Source: JAUVHV01 sp964523875 (GTDB taxonomy: Bacteria > Omnitrophota > Gorgyraeia > JABMRG01). Taken from it: a stretch of 64,000 bases of DNA. The DNA is taken from contig CAZGAS010000001.1 of the NCBI GenBank assembly GCA_964523875.1, forward strand, positions 1-64,000, in the 5' to 3' direction. Under the pieces are notes generated by a model that saw only the letters and a program-made list of their open reading frames with translations, had not been told where the DNA came from and made no database searches. This document shows, in pieces, positions 25,701-34,342 of the stretch. The translations under genes were made by a program, and so were the position numbers. How positions within the stretch are numbered: position 1 is the stretch's first letter; each line of letters begins with the position of its first letter.

Positions 25701-26156
25701 ATGTTGAAAAAAAGAATAGATGATGATTTAATAGGCGCGCAAAAGAGCAAGGATGCTGTGAAGGTTTCAACCCTCAGGCTTCTAAAGGCAGCTATACATA
25801 ATACCTTGATAGCGAAAAAAGATAAACTTAAGGAAGAGGATATTATTACGGTTATTAAAAGAGAGGCAAAACAGCGCAAGGATTCCATGGAAAAATTCAA
25901 ACAGGGCAATCGCCAGGATTTAGTTGAGAAAGAAGATGCTGAATTAGGTATATTAAAGGCCTACCTTCCTGAAGAGATGCCCCCTGAAGAACTACTTCTT
26001 ATTGTAAGAGAATCGATTACTGAAGCGGGTGCGTTGGGCCCTAAGGATATGGGTAAGGTTATCAAGCTTGTACTTGCCAGGGTTAAGGGCGGCGCTGATG
26101 GAAAAAGAGTAAGCGAGATGGTCAATAAAGAGCTCGCGAAGCCAAATAAGGATTGA
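25701..26156 (+). CDS. GatB/YqeY domain protein
   Basis: A 151-residue YqeY-like protein, the stand-alone form of the C-terminal tRNA-binding domain of GatB. Signatures: STLRLLKAAIHN, FKQGNRQDLVEKEDAELGILKAYLPEEM and DMGKVIKLVLARVKGGADGKRVSEMV. Its exact role is unknown, though a link to tRNA-dependent amidation or translation is likely. GGAGG at 25691-25695 supports the ATG at 25701 over one 12 nt upstream. The protease gene follows after 4 nt. Confidence 0.92.
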   Translation: MLKKRIDDDLIGAQKSKDAVKVSTLRLLKAAIHNTLIAKKDKLKEEDIITVIKREAKQRKDSMEKFKQGNRQDLVEKEDAELGILKAYLPEEMPPEELLLIVRESITEAGALGPKDMGKVIKLVLARVKGGADGKRVSEMVNKELAKPNKD

Positions 26157-26160
26157 TGTA

Positions 26161-27144
26161 ATGCTTAAAAAGGCGGGAAGAAGGCATACAGAAATTTTTT
26201 CTTTTATAATCTGTGTAATCACGCTGTCTTTCGCGTTGAACAGGTATTCTGTTTTAAGGCATACAGGAACACTCATGCTTTTGGCGCCTTTTTGCGCGGG
26301 CCTTCTCGCTTTCTTTTTCCAGCTATTTGTAGACAAGAGGCCCCTTATTACGCTTTACTCTAAGAGCTATCCGTACCGCAAGCTCAAGCCCTATGGGTGG
26401 CTTAGCGCTTTTTTAATCTTTGAGTTTATACTCGTCTGGGGGCTTTACACTAAACAGATATTACTCCTTGGTGAGGATCTTTTTCTTGTTACCATCCTGT
26501 TTATCGGGGTAATAGTATATTATCATCTATTTGTCAGGATGAAGGTAAGCCTGCGTTTTGTTTTTCTTGCTATTATAGTTCCTTTGCTGGCGGCAGGTAC
26601 GGCTCTTGGGCTTGGCAGCTATTTCAAGATATTGCAATTTGTAATACCCGGTAACAAGATAGGCAATATTGTATTTTTTAATTCCTTGTATTGGATATTC
26701 TTATCAATATTCTTCCAGGTGGTATGCGAGGAGCCGGCATTTAGAGGTTACCTTATGCAAAAGCTGCTTTATAAGGGTGAGCTTTTTGCTATACTGGTTT
26801 CATCCGCGTGCTACTGTATATGGCGTATCCCTTTTAGCCTATTTATAGCATCCAGCCCGCAGGAGATAGCGGTGCTTTTTTGCGGAAATTTTATTACAGG
26901 AGCGATATTCGCGTTACTTTTTGTAAAGGCGAGAAATCTTCTTGTTGCCATACTCTGTCATGGCATTATATCAGGGCTTGGTATGAGTTTTTTTGCCTCC
27001 AGTGTAAACCCGGGCATAATGCAATATATGAATTTTTTAATACCTTCCGCTAGAATACAGCTTTTAAGCATCTGGTTTGCCTGCCTGCTTGCAGGCCTTA
27101 TATTCCTTACCCTTATTCCGCGCAAAAAACTCTATACCCATTAG
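26161..27144 (+). CDS. CPBP (CAAX-like) intramembrane metalloprotease
   Basis: A 327-residue membrane protein with about eight hydrophobic helices. Motif 1 CEEPAFRGYLMQKLL contains the EExxxR core, and later FITGAIFALLF and AILCHGIISG provide the remaining metal-ligand positions of the CPBP/Abi family. The substrate is unknown; bacterial members can process peptides or resist toxins, but no bacteriocin gene is nearby. It is last in the cluster begun at 25701. Confidence 0.85.
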   Translation: MLKKAGRRHTEIFSFIICVITLSFALNRYSVLRHTGTLMLLAPFCAGLLAFFFQLFVDKRPLITLYSKSYPYRKLKPYGWLSAFLIFEFILVWGLYTKQILLLGEDLFLVTILFIGVIVYYHLFVRMKVSLRFVFLAIIVPLLAAGTALGLGSYFKILQFVIPGNKIGNIVFFNSLYWIFLSIFFQVVCEEPAFRGYLMQKLLYKGELFAILVSSACYCIWRIPFSLFIASSPQEIAVLFCGNFITGAIFALLFVKARNLLVAILCHGIISGLGMSFFASSVNPGIMQYMNFLIPSARIQLLSIWFACLLAGLIFLTLIPRKKLYTH

Positions 27145-27313
27145 AGTTGTTGTGCCTTAAGCGTATTATCACACTGGTTTTCATTTTTGTTTGCATATAA
27201 TCTGTTTTTGATGTATCATATTGTAATTATAAAATAGGCCTTTGGCACGCTATTTCACTTTTTATATTTGAACCTGTCAAATTCCTATAACATATAGATA
27301 AGGAGTACCTTGT

Positions 27314-29089
27314 ATGGCTAAGCATAAATTATTAAACATGTGGATGAGAAAATGCGTAAAATTGTGTAAGCCCGATAAAGTAGTGTGGATTGACGGCACA
27401 GAAGGTATGCGAAAGAGGCTGGAGAGACAGGCCTGTTCTACCGGTGAAATGGAGCGGCTCAATCAGAAGAAGATGCCAGGATGTGTATTGCACCGCACCG
27501 CGTTAAATGACGTGGCACGCACAGAGAACCTTACCTTTATATGCACCCCTAATAAAAAAGACGCGGGCCCTAATAATAACTGGATGTCTCCGAAAGAGGC
27601 GTATAAGAAGGGAAGCAAGATATTCTCCGGTTCTATGCGAGGGCGAACAATGTATGTTATCCCTTTTTCAATGGGCCCTATAGGTTCACCTTTTAGCAAG
27701 ATAGGTGTTGAGATAACAGATAGTATATATGTTGTGCTAAATATGTATATAATGACACGGGTAGGTAACAAGGTCCTGAAGGCCCTGGGAGAGGATGGCG
27801 AGTTTACAAAATGCCTGCATGGCAAGGCAGGCCTTGATATAAAAAGACGATTAATATTGCATTTACCAAAAGATAATACCATATGGAGTGTTGGGTCAGG
27901 ATACGGTGGTAATGTTCTTTTAGGCAAGAAATGCCTCGCGCTTCGTATCGCTAGTTACCAGGCGCAGAAAGAGGGCTGGATGGCAGAGCATATGCTTATA
28001 TTAGGCATAGAGCAGCCTAACGGACATATAGAATATATAGCAGCCGCGTTTCCAAGCGCGTGTGGCAAGACCAATCTCGCGATGCTTATACCGCCAAAAG
28101 GCCTGCAAGGAAAAGGTTATAAGGTCTGGACCGTTGGTGACGATATAGCGTGGATGCGCCCTGATTCTGATGGTAAGCTATGGGGAATAAATCCTGAATG
28201 GGGGTTCTTTGGTGTCGCGCCGGGAACGAATTCAGAGACAAATCTAAACGCGATGAAGACTATTAGGAAGAATACAATCTTTACGAATGTGCTTTTAAAG
28301 CCGGATAAGACTGTATGGTGGGAGGATGGTGATGAGGCTCCTCCAAAACACGGTATAGACTGGAGAGGCGCCGAGTGGGAACCCGGTATGCTAGATGATG
28401 CAGGTAATGTCTTAAAAGGGGCGCATCCAAACAGCCGCTTTACATCCCCGGCTATGCAATGCCCATCTATATCATACCGATTAGAGCAGCATCATGGAGT
28501 TCCTATATCAGCTATTATATTTGGGGGCCGAAGGGCGCACCTGGCGCCACTTGTTTACGAGTCTTTTTCGTGGCAGCACGGTGTCTATGTAGGTGCGACT
28601 ATGGCTTCAGAGCGCACAGCCGCTCAGTACGGAAAACAGGGTGAGGTGCGCCGTGACCCCATGGCAATGCTTCCCTTCTGCGGTTATGATATGGCAAAGT
28701 ATTTTAAACACTGGATTGACATGGAACAGAAACTTGTCAGCCCCCCTAAAATTTTTCATGTTAATTGGTTTCGCCAGGATAAAAATGGTAAATTTTTATG
28801 GCCGGGTTTTAGCGAAAATCTACGGGTACTTGAGTGGATACTTAAGCGTTGTAATAATGATGTAAAGGCGCGTAAAACACCTATAGGTTTCGTGCCTTAT
28901 TTGGAAGATATAGACCGCACAGGGATAAACTTTAGTAAAGATAAGCTTAAGGACCTCTTTTCAATCGATTCCAAAGAGTGGTCGCGGGAGCTTAAGGACC
29001 ATAGCAAATTCTTTGCTCAATTTGGCGCTAACCTGCCGGTAGGGATAAAGAAAGAATACCTGGCATTAAAAAAACGATTTGGTTTTTAA
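27314..29089 (+). CDS. pckG: Phosphoenolpyruvate carboxykinase (GTP)
   Basis: Interconverts oxaloacetate + GTP and phosphoenolpyruvate + CO2 + GDP; serves gluconeogenesis or, in fermenters, PEP carboxylation. 591 residues, GTP-type length. Visible: the P-loop FPSACGKTNLAML, metal-binding WTVGDDIAWM, GVAPGTNSETN, GGRRAHLAPLVYESFSW and HVNWFRQDKNGKFLWPGFSEN. AAGGAG precedes the ATG. It fits the split class I fumarase at 38737 as part of C4 metabolism. The upstream spacer (27145-27313) is AT-rich with only weak promoter matches. Confidence 0.97.
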   Translation: MAKHKLLNMWMRKCVKLCKPDKVVWIDGTEGMRKRLERQACSTGEMERLNQKKMPGCVLHRTALNDVARTENLTFICTPNKKDAGPNNNWMSPKEAYKKGSKIFSGSMRGRTMYVIPFSMGPIGSPFSKIGVEITDSIYVVLNMYIMTRVGNKVLKALGEDGEFTKCLHGKAGLDIKRRLILHLPKDNTIWSVGSGYGGNVLLGKKCLALRIASYQAQKEGWMAEHMLILGIEQPNGHIEYIAAAFPSACGKTNLAMLIPPKGLQGKGYKVWTVGDDIAWMRPDSDGKLWGINPEWGFFGVAPGTNSETNLNAMKTIRKNTIFTNVLLKPDKTVWWEDGDEAPPKHGIDWRGAEWEPGMLDDAGNVLKGAHPNSRFTSPAMQCPSISYRLEQHHGVPISAIIFGGRRAHLAPLVYESFSWQHGVYVGATMASERTAAQYGKQGEVRRDPMAMLPFCGYDMAKYFKHWIDMEQKLVSPPKIFHVNWFRQDKNGKFLWPGFSENLRVLEWILKRCNNDVKARKTPIGFVPYLEDIDRTGINFSKDKLKDLFSIDSKEWSRELKDHSKFFAQFGANLPVGIKKEYLALKKRFGF

Positions 29090-29551
29090 ATGGCTATATT
29101 AGATGTTGTAAAATATCCAGACCCAATTCTTCGAAAGAGATGCTCTGATGTTAAGGCTGTTGACGCTGAAATTAAGAGACTGCTCGACGATATGGCCATG
29201 ACTATGTATGCTGTAGGCGGGGTAGGCCTGGCAGCGCCTCAAGTAGGACTTGATGTGCGCCTTATTGTGATTGATGTTGGTTTAGGCCTGTTGAAGTTGG
29301 TAAACCCAAAGATAGTAAAGAGCGAAGGCTACTCCACGATAGAAGAAGGATGTCTTTCCGTTCCGAATGTTTTTGTTAAAATAAAGAGAAGGGCCAAGCT
29401 TACTGTTTCGGCGCTGAATGATTCAGGCAAACCCGAACTTATAAAAGCGGAGGGCCTGCTCGCTCACGCGTTTGGGCAGGAGATAGACCATATCAACGGA
29501 AAGCTTATTATAGATTATTTACCGTTTTACAGAAGGCTCTTCGCGAAATAG
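29090..29551 (+). CDS. def: Peptide deformylase homologue with altered metal-binding motif
   Basis: A 153-residue member of the deformylase family, which removes the N-formyl group from new proteins. Motif 1 GVGLAAPQVG and motif 2 EEGCLSVP (metal ligand Cys88) are intact. Motif 3, normally HExxH, reads QEIDH: the first His is Gln130, from a CAG codon. Glu131 and His134 remain. Losing a metal ligand would normally impair activity, so this may be inactive, altered, or contain a sequencing error (CAC/CAT to CAG). It starts directly after the pckG stop. fmt is not in the window. Confidence 0.85.
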   Translation: MAILDVVKYPDPILRKRCSDVKAVDAEIKRLLDDMAMTMYAVGGVGLAAPQVGLDVRLIVIDVGLGLLKLVNPKIVKSEGYSTIEEGCLSVPNVFVKIKRRAKLTVSALNDSGKPELIKAEGLLAHAFGQEIDHINGKLIIDYLPFYRRLFAK

Positions 29552-29638
29552 CTGCCTTTTAAAGCTATTGTTTTACGCATTATTTTGAGGAAGCGGATAT
29601 TATTATATGCTATATTAATATAGTAAACAAATTAAACT

Positions 29639-31240
29639 ATGAAAAGATGCCAAAAATGTTCGATAAAATATTCCGAGATGTGGAATATCTGCATGGTATG
29701 CGGTTCTCCCCTTACGTCTGATACTGTCCTATCAAAGGTTTTTACCAAAAATCGTCAAAGCGCAGGATATCTTTTTCCGATCATGGAAAAGAGCATTGAG
29801 CAATCAAGCGTGCTTTTTCTTTATTTCGATACAGACCTGAAGCTTATAATGTGTAATAAGGCTATAGAGCAGATAACAGGTTATAGCAGGAGAGAGATAT
29901 TCAAGGGTGATTGGCAGAAACTTTTTTTTGGAAAAAACCAGTCAAAAAAAGATATATTTAAAGCGGTACTGCAAAGCTGTTTTTCCAGTATTAAGGGCCG
30001 CGCTTATGAAGGTTCTATTGTACGAAAAGACGGCGTAGAGCGTGCTTTCTCCTGGTCCAATACAGTCATTGCGGATGTAACAGGTAAACCGCAGGGAATT
30101 TTTTGCATAGCGGATGATATTACAGAATATAAGTTCGCGAGAAATGATATAGCAGCGTGTTCTGAACATCTCAAGGATATATTTGCCAGCATAAAGGACT
30201 ACGCTCTGATAACTACTAATATTGCGAATAAGATCACATATTATGGTGAGAGCGCTACAGCGCTTTTCCGCTGGGACGCGGATGTAATACTTAAGGATAT
30301 CGGCCTATTATTCCCGCCTGATCAAGGGGCCAGCCTGATAGGCAAGATAAAGCGTAATATTACAATAAACGGTAACTTTGAGGAAGAGCTTATATTATTG
30401 CGGGCGAATAAGAGTGAATTTCCAGCCATGCTTTTGGTCAGTGCTATTATAAACTCGGATAATCAAGTATCCGGTTATTTGTATATTATAAGGGATGTAA
30501 CTGAACGAAAGAGGATAGAGGCGCAGATGATACAAAGCGAGAAGATGGCGGCTATGGGCCAACTTGCCGCTGGCGTTGCTCACGAGATAAATAACCCCCT
30601 TCTTGTAATCTTAGGTAGGATAGACATGTTTGACATGGACCAGGAAGAATTATCGCCTTCGGTTAAAAAGACGATAGATATCATAGCGGCCCAGGCAAAA
30701 CGCATGAGGGTTATTGTGGATAGGCTGCTCTCTTATTCGCATAAAAAACCTGTTTGCAAAGATATTGTTGAGATTAATGATATACTAAAGACCATACCCC
30801 AATTGGTTGCTTATTATCCGGAATTTCATAAGATCAAGTGGGAGGAGGACCTCCGTGAGCACCCCACGAAAATAAAAGGGGATTTTAATCAATTGCAGGA
30901 AGTTTTTTTAAACCTCGCTATCAATGCTTGTCAGGCAATGCCTGATGGCGGTACGCTTACTATCAGTTCATCAAAACCGGATGAAGAATCCGTATGTGTC
31001 GGAGTTGAGGATACGGGAGCAGGCATACAAAAAGAGGATATAGGTAAACTTTTTCTGCCGTTTTTTACTACGAAAGATACAGGAACAGGGCTTGGGCTGC
31101 CTCTGTGTTATTCAATTATTGAATCCCATGGGGGAAGGATAGAGGTGGAAAGCGAGTTAGATAAAGGGGCTGTGTTTACTGTAACGCTACCAGCTTGTAA
31201 CATAGAAGAGGGTTGTCAGAGTTCAACACAAGGAGCATAA
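29639..31240 (+). CDS. PAS sensor histidine kinase with N-terminal zinc ribbon
   Basis: A 533-residue, apparently soluble kinase. A small four-Cys ribbon (CQKCSIKYSEMWNICMVC) opens the protein. Two PAS domains follow (about 45-165, KLIMCNKAIEQITGYSRREI; and about 180-290), then a HisKA dimerisation domain with GQLAAGVAHEINNPL (phospho-His) and an HATPase domain with NLAINACQAMP, EDTGAGIQKED and GTGLGLPLCYSI. No transmembrane segment is evident, so it senses a cytoplasmic signal. The receiver gene begins 1 nt after the stop. Confidence 0.93.
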   Translation: MKRCQKCSIKYSEMWNICMVCGSPLTSDTVLSKVFTKNRQSAGYLFPIMEKSIEQSSVLFLYFDTDLKLIMCNKAIEQITGYSRREIFKGDWQKLFFGKNQSKKDIFKAVLQSCFSSIKGRAYEGSIVRKDGVERAFSWSNTVIADVTGKPQGIFCIADDITEYKFARNDIAACSEHLKDIFASIKDYALITTNIANKITYYGESATALFRWDADVILKDIGLLFPPDQGASLIGKIKRNITINGNFEEELILLRANKSEFPAMLLVSAIINSDNQVSGYLYIIRDVTERKRIEAQMIQSEKMAAMGQLAAGVAHEINNPLLVILGRIDMFDMDQEELSPSVKKTIDIIAAQAKRMRVIVDRLLSYSHKKPVCKDIVEINDILKTIPQLVAYYPEFHKIKWEEDLREHPTKIKGDFNQLQEVFLNLAINACQAMPDGGTLTISSSKPDEESVCVGVEDTGAGIQKEDIGKLFLPFFTTKDTGTGLGLPLCYSIIESHGGRIEVESELDKGAVFTVTLPACNIEEGCQSSTQGA

Positions 31241-31241
31241 G

Positions 31242-31652
31242 ATGGATGGAAAGATAAGGATTCTTGTTATAGATGATGAAACAGACGCGTTAGAGCTTTT
31301 CAAGGACCTTTTTACGAAAAAAGGTTACATGGTAGAGTGTGCCCCAGACGGCATAGAAGCATTGGAGATGATAGATAAAGCACAGTTTGACGCCGTACTT
31401 CTTGATATAAGGATGCCTGTGATGAATGGCATCGAGGTTCTATCAAAGATTAAACAGAAAAAACCTGACCTGCCTGTTGTAATGCTTACAGCCTATGGTT
31501 ATGACGATAATCTTATGAACAAGGCGATTGAACAGGGAGCAACAGGTTATATAAGTAAGAATTTTCCTTTGGCCCAGATTGTCTATACATTCCAGACACT
31601 ACTGAGTACGATGTCAATTAAGAGGCAAGAGAAGAAGGAGAAAGATAAATAG
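31242..31652 (+). CDS. Single-domain response regulator (CheY-like)
   Basis: A 136-residue receiver domain. Acidic pocket residues DDE near the start, phospho-acceptor Asp in AVLLDIRMPVMNG, the Thr in VVMLTAYG and Lys in YISKNFPL are all present. There is no output domain; the C-terminal extension is only a charged tail (KRQEKKEKDK). Its cognate kinase is the gene 1 nt upstream. It may act by protein contact or as a phosphate relay. Confidence 0.94.
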   Translation: MDGKIRILVIDDETDALELFKDLFTKKGYMVECAPDGIEALEMIDKAQFDAVLLDIRMPVMNGIEVLSKIKQKKPDLPVVMLTAYGYDDNLMNKAIEQGATGYISKNFPLAQIVYTFQTLLSTMSIKRQEKKEKDK

Positions 31653-31762
31653 GCCGTATTAGTAAGAACTGTTACGAAAGACAATAACGCAGAGATCGTA
31701 AAGTTAATGATTCATGCAGGAACTAACAAACTTTCTAAAAGTTTAATCACCCCCACTTATAT

Positions 31763-33100
31763 ATGTTGAGTCAGTTTTTCCAGCTTTTTATATCTAAAAT
31801 AAGCCAGAACCTTAAGATGAAATTTTTTATCATTCTTATAGCAGTTAGCTTATTTCCTGTTAGCCAAAATGTGTATGCTGATGTGCCTAATAAGCCCAGT
31901 TATGTGTATGTTAAAGATAGGCAGCTTTTTGTCGGGAAACGATTGAAAGATGGCTCATTAGATATATTAAAGCCGTATCTTATAAAAGGCTTAACGTGGT
32001 TACCTGCAACACGCTCCCCTGATAACGGGCCCAATCCTTTCAACCCCCTTGAAACGGTTCCTTATGGCCTATTTTTTGATTGGCCCGGGCGCGATCCGCA
32101 AGGGCACGTTGTTTTTATCCATTGGTTAAGAAGCCAGTATCTGGAATATTTAACTGATATCGACATGATGCGAAGAATGAATATCAACACGGTCCGCGTT
32201 TATACGGATTTTGGCGATAATCCGGCGGTTTATAAAAAGATTCTGGATGAATTTTACCGCAATGACATTATGGTAATAATGACTATTGCCTCGTCGCGAC
32301 ATGACATAGATAAGGCTAGATATAAAAAGGTTTTATCTTTATGCATGAATCACCCTTCTGTCTTAATGTGGTCTCTGGGCAATGAGTGGAATCTGGAATA
32401 TAATAAATATTGGGGTTACGATACGGTGCGGGATGCTGCTGATGCGACTGATCACGCTGCCAGCGAAATTAAAAATATTGATTGCGCACACCCTGTCAGC
32501 TCATGTTTAGGGGATAGGTTTTATGATGATGAGGTTACTAATACAATCGCATGGATAGTAGAAAGATGCGTATATGTAGATGTGTGGGGCTTGAATATAT
32601 ATAGAGGCGAGGATTTTAGCAATCTCTTTAAGCAGTGGAAGAGTATTACAGATAAACCGATGTATATTAGTGAATTCGGGATAGATTCGCTTGAAACAAA
32701 ATCCTATAAGAAATTCTCCGAATCTCAGGTATATAAATGTGTAGGCAATGAGAATCAGGACGTGCAAGGAGAATACGCGATCTGCCTTTGGAATGATTTA
32801 GCTAAGAATCTATCGATTTTAGACTCGAATAATCCGTGTATCGGAGGAACGCTCCATAGCTTTAATGACCATCTATGGAAAGTAGGCTCTTACCACGTGA
32901 ATTTAGGCGGCTTAGTCAATTGCGATGATATGGCAGGCGTGGATAGTTTCAGGAAGTATGACGCGGGGGGATTTTATCTGCCTTCCAGCCCTGATAGTGT
33001 TATAAATGAAGAATATTACGGTGTAGTGGATGCCGATCGCCAGCCTAAAAAGGTATATTGGAGATTGAAATCTTTTTATAAGAAGTTAGGTGCAGAATAG
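31763..33100 (+). CDS. Secreted glycoside hydrolase, clan GH-A type
   Basis: A protein of up to 445 residues with a signal peptide (MKFFIILIAVSLFPVSQNVYA); the ATG at 31817 may be the true start, 18 residues inside the frame. The TIM-barrel pattern is that of GH2/GH5-like enzymes: NINTVRVYTDFGDNP, then MWSLGNEWN with the probable acid/base Glu, and MYISEFGID with the probable nucleophile Glu. The specific family and substrate (a beta-glycan is likely) cannot be set by eye. A weak dyad AAACTTT/AAAGTTT (31728-31744) lies in the 110-nt spacer upstream. Confidence 0.78.
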   Translation: MLSQFFQLFISKISQNLKMKFFIILIAVSLFPVSQNVYADVPNKPSYVYVKDRQLFVGKRLKDGSLDILKPYLIKGLTWLPATRSPDNGPNPFNPLETVPYGLFFDWPGRDPQGHVVFIHWLRSQYLEYLTDIDMMRRMNINTVRVYTDFGDNPAVYKKILDEFYRNDIMVIMTIASSRHDIDKARYKKVLSLCMNHPSVLMWSLGNEWNLEYNKYWGYDTVRDAADATDHAASEIKNIDCAHPVSSCLGDRFYDDEVTNTIAWIVERCVYVDVWGLNIYRGEDFSNLFKQWKSITDKPMYISEFGIDSLETKSYKKFSESQVYKCVGNENQDVQGEYAICLWNDLAKNLSILDSNNPCIGGTLHSFNDHLWKVGSYHVNLGGLVNCDDMAGVDSFRKYDAGGFYLPSSPDSVINEEYYGVVDADRQPKKVYWRLKSFYKKLGAE

Positions 33101-33110
33101 TATTCGTTGC

Positions 33111-33172
33111 TTTCAAAATTCCTTCATAGCCTCATTGGAGTATCGGTACTTAAACGGCGAAGCAGAATGGTG
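33111..33172 (-). repeat. tRNA-flanking repeat, copy B
   Basis: Directly follows the CCA end of tRNA-Leu(CAG). Shares GGAGTATCGGTACTTAA and CGGCGAAG with copy C. The distal hairpin arm present in copies A and C is lost here, where the repeat approaches the end of the glycosidase gene. Confidence 0.72.
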
Positions 33173-33254
33173 CGGAAGAGGGGAGTTGAACCCCTAAGGG
33201 CTTACGCCCACACGGACCTGAACCGTGCGCGTCTGCCAGTTCCGCCACTTCCGC
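33168..33254 (-). tRNA. tRNA-Leu(CAG)
   Basis: 84-nt class II tRNA plus encoded CCA (33168-33170). Acceptor GCGGAAG/CTTCCGC. The anticodon loop TTCAGGT gives CAG, reading CUG. The long variable arm TGGGCGTAAGCCC and T-loop GTTCAACTC are clear. Confidence 0.96.
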
Positions 33255-33263
33255 ACTTAGTAA

Positions 33264-33292
33264 AGTATACAAAACCCCCTTCTGCTTGTCAA
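33264..33292 (-). promoter_or_regulatory. Promoter of tRNA-Leu(CAG)
   Basis: Minus strand TTGACA (33292-33287), 17 bp, TATACT (33269-33264), with the tRNA 5' end 10 nt beyond the -10. Confidence 0.75.
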
Positions 33293-33344
33293 CTGTTTAA
33301 AATATTGTATTTTAAGATCAGCTTGACAAAATAACGTAAAAATC

Positions 33345-33373
33345 TTGCCTTATATAATACTTTATGTTATACT
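33345..33373 (+). promoter_or_regulatory. Probable promoter of smpB
   Basis: TTGCCT (33345-33350), 17 bp, TATACT (33368-33373), 10 nt before the smpB ATG. A short or absent leader is predicted; no Shine-Dalgarno is visible. Confidence 0.45.
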
Positions 33374-33383
33374 ACTTTGTTCC

Positions 33384-33845
33384 ATGAAGAAGATACGAAA
33401 TAAAGATATTGCCCGTAACAAGAAGGCCTTTTTCGAATATATCCTTTCAGACAAGTTTGAAGCCGGGCTTGAGCTTAAAGGGCCGGAAGCCAAGTCTATG
33501 CGTGAGGGAAAGATAAGCTTAAGTGATAGCTTCGTAAAGGTTGAGAAGGGTCAGGTATACCTATATGGTATGCATGTAAGCCCTTATAAGCAGAGCGGCC
33601 CATTCGCGCCGGATCCTACAAGGGTTCGGAAACTACTCTTACACAAAAATGAGATTGAAAGATTAAATAGCCTAACTAACCAGAAGGGCTATACTGTAAT
33701 TCCGACAAGATTATATTTTAAGAGGGGTTTCGCGAAGATAGAGATAGCAGTCGCGAAAGGTAAAAAGCTCTTTGATAAGAGGGAAAAGTTACGTCGACAG
33801 ACTATAGATCGTGAGATAAACAGGTCTCTCAAATTAGGTAAATAG
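33384..33845 (+). CDS. smpB: SsrA-binding protein SmpB
   Basis: Binds tmRNA and brings it to stalled ribosomes for trans-translation. 153 residues from the ATG at 33384 (MKKIRNKDIARNKKAFFEY); the frame is open 13 codons further up, but these are hydrophobic and overlap the promoter. Signatures: GLELKGPEAKSMREGKISLSD, YLYGMHVSPY, IPTRLYFKRGFAKIEIAVAKGKK and the basic tail KREKLRRQTIDREINRSLK. The tmRNA gene begins 27 nt downstream, the common smpB-ssrA pairing. Confidence 0.97.
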   Translation: MKKIRNKDIARNKKAFFEYILSDKFEAGLELKGPEAKSMREGKISLSDSFVKVEKGQVYLYGMHVSPYKQSGPFAPDPTRVRKLLLHKNEIERLNSLTNQKGYTVIPTRLYFKRGFAKIEIAVAKGKKLFDKREKLRRQTIDREINRSLKLGK

Positions 33846-33872
33846 CGATATTTTTCCTGATAATTAGCATTT

Positions 33873-34277
33873 GGGGGCGATCTGGATTCGACTTGATGTA
33901 TGGCGTAAGAAGGAGCATGCCGAGGTTGGTCAGTTGGCCTCGTAAAAAGCTGACTACAAAATAAGTGCAAAAAACATACGCACAAAAGTAACAGAGGTAA
34001 TTCCTATGAATGTAGGTTTTGCTTCTGTACTACCGCTAGCTGCTTAATTGCAGCTACCGTCAGCCTTTCCTGCCTGCGGGATAGGATCTGGCGTCGCTAG
34101 TAGGCTGGTCCTGTGTTTTTAGCTTTTTGAATACAGGATAAGATTTTTTAAAAGCCGCGCTTTCTAATATCCTTCCTGTGGGAGCCTGGAAAGCTAAGAC
34201 TAAAATACAGGATAAGCATGTAGTCGCCTCTTGCATCACACTTAAGGACGAGGGTTCGATTCCCTCCGCCTCCACCA
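33873..34277 (+). ncRNA. ssrA: tmRNA (SsrA)
   Basis: 405-nt one-piece tmRNA with encoded CCA. The 5' end GGGGGCGATCTGGATTCGAC and 3' end GGTTCGATTCCCTCCGCC form the tRNA-like domain, with G3:U70-type pairing for alanine. The tag reading frame most likely resumes at GCA (33967) and ends at TAA (34045-34047), giving a 26-residue tag that begins AKNIRTKVTE and ends SVLPLAA; the LAA end is the ClpXP degradation signal. The tag is long compared with the common 8-15 residues. smpB is immediately upstream. Confidence 0.95.
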
Positions 34278-34342
34278 TTCTACTTCGCCGTTAAGTACCG
34301 ATACTCCGGTGCGGCTACGTAGGAATCATAAAAGTTCCTGCG
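34273..34342 (+). repeat. tRNA-flanking repeat, copy C
   Basis: 70 bp including the tmRNA CCA end (unique part 34278-34342). Contains ACCG/CGGT and AGGAA/TTCCT hairpins. Matches copy A without gaps. Confidence 0.75.

Noticed and set aside
33107..33334. 75-codon plus-strand frame with KRGVEPLRAYAHTDLNRARLPVPPLPH
   Set aside because: Antisense to tRNA-Leu(CAG) and its promoter; spurious.
34060..34278. 72-codon minus-strand frame starting MVEAEGIEPSS
   Set aside because: It is the antisense of the tmRNA 3' half. Such MVEAEGIEPSS peptides are well-known false genes over tRNA-like sequences.
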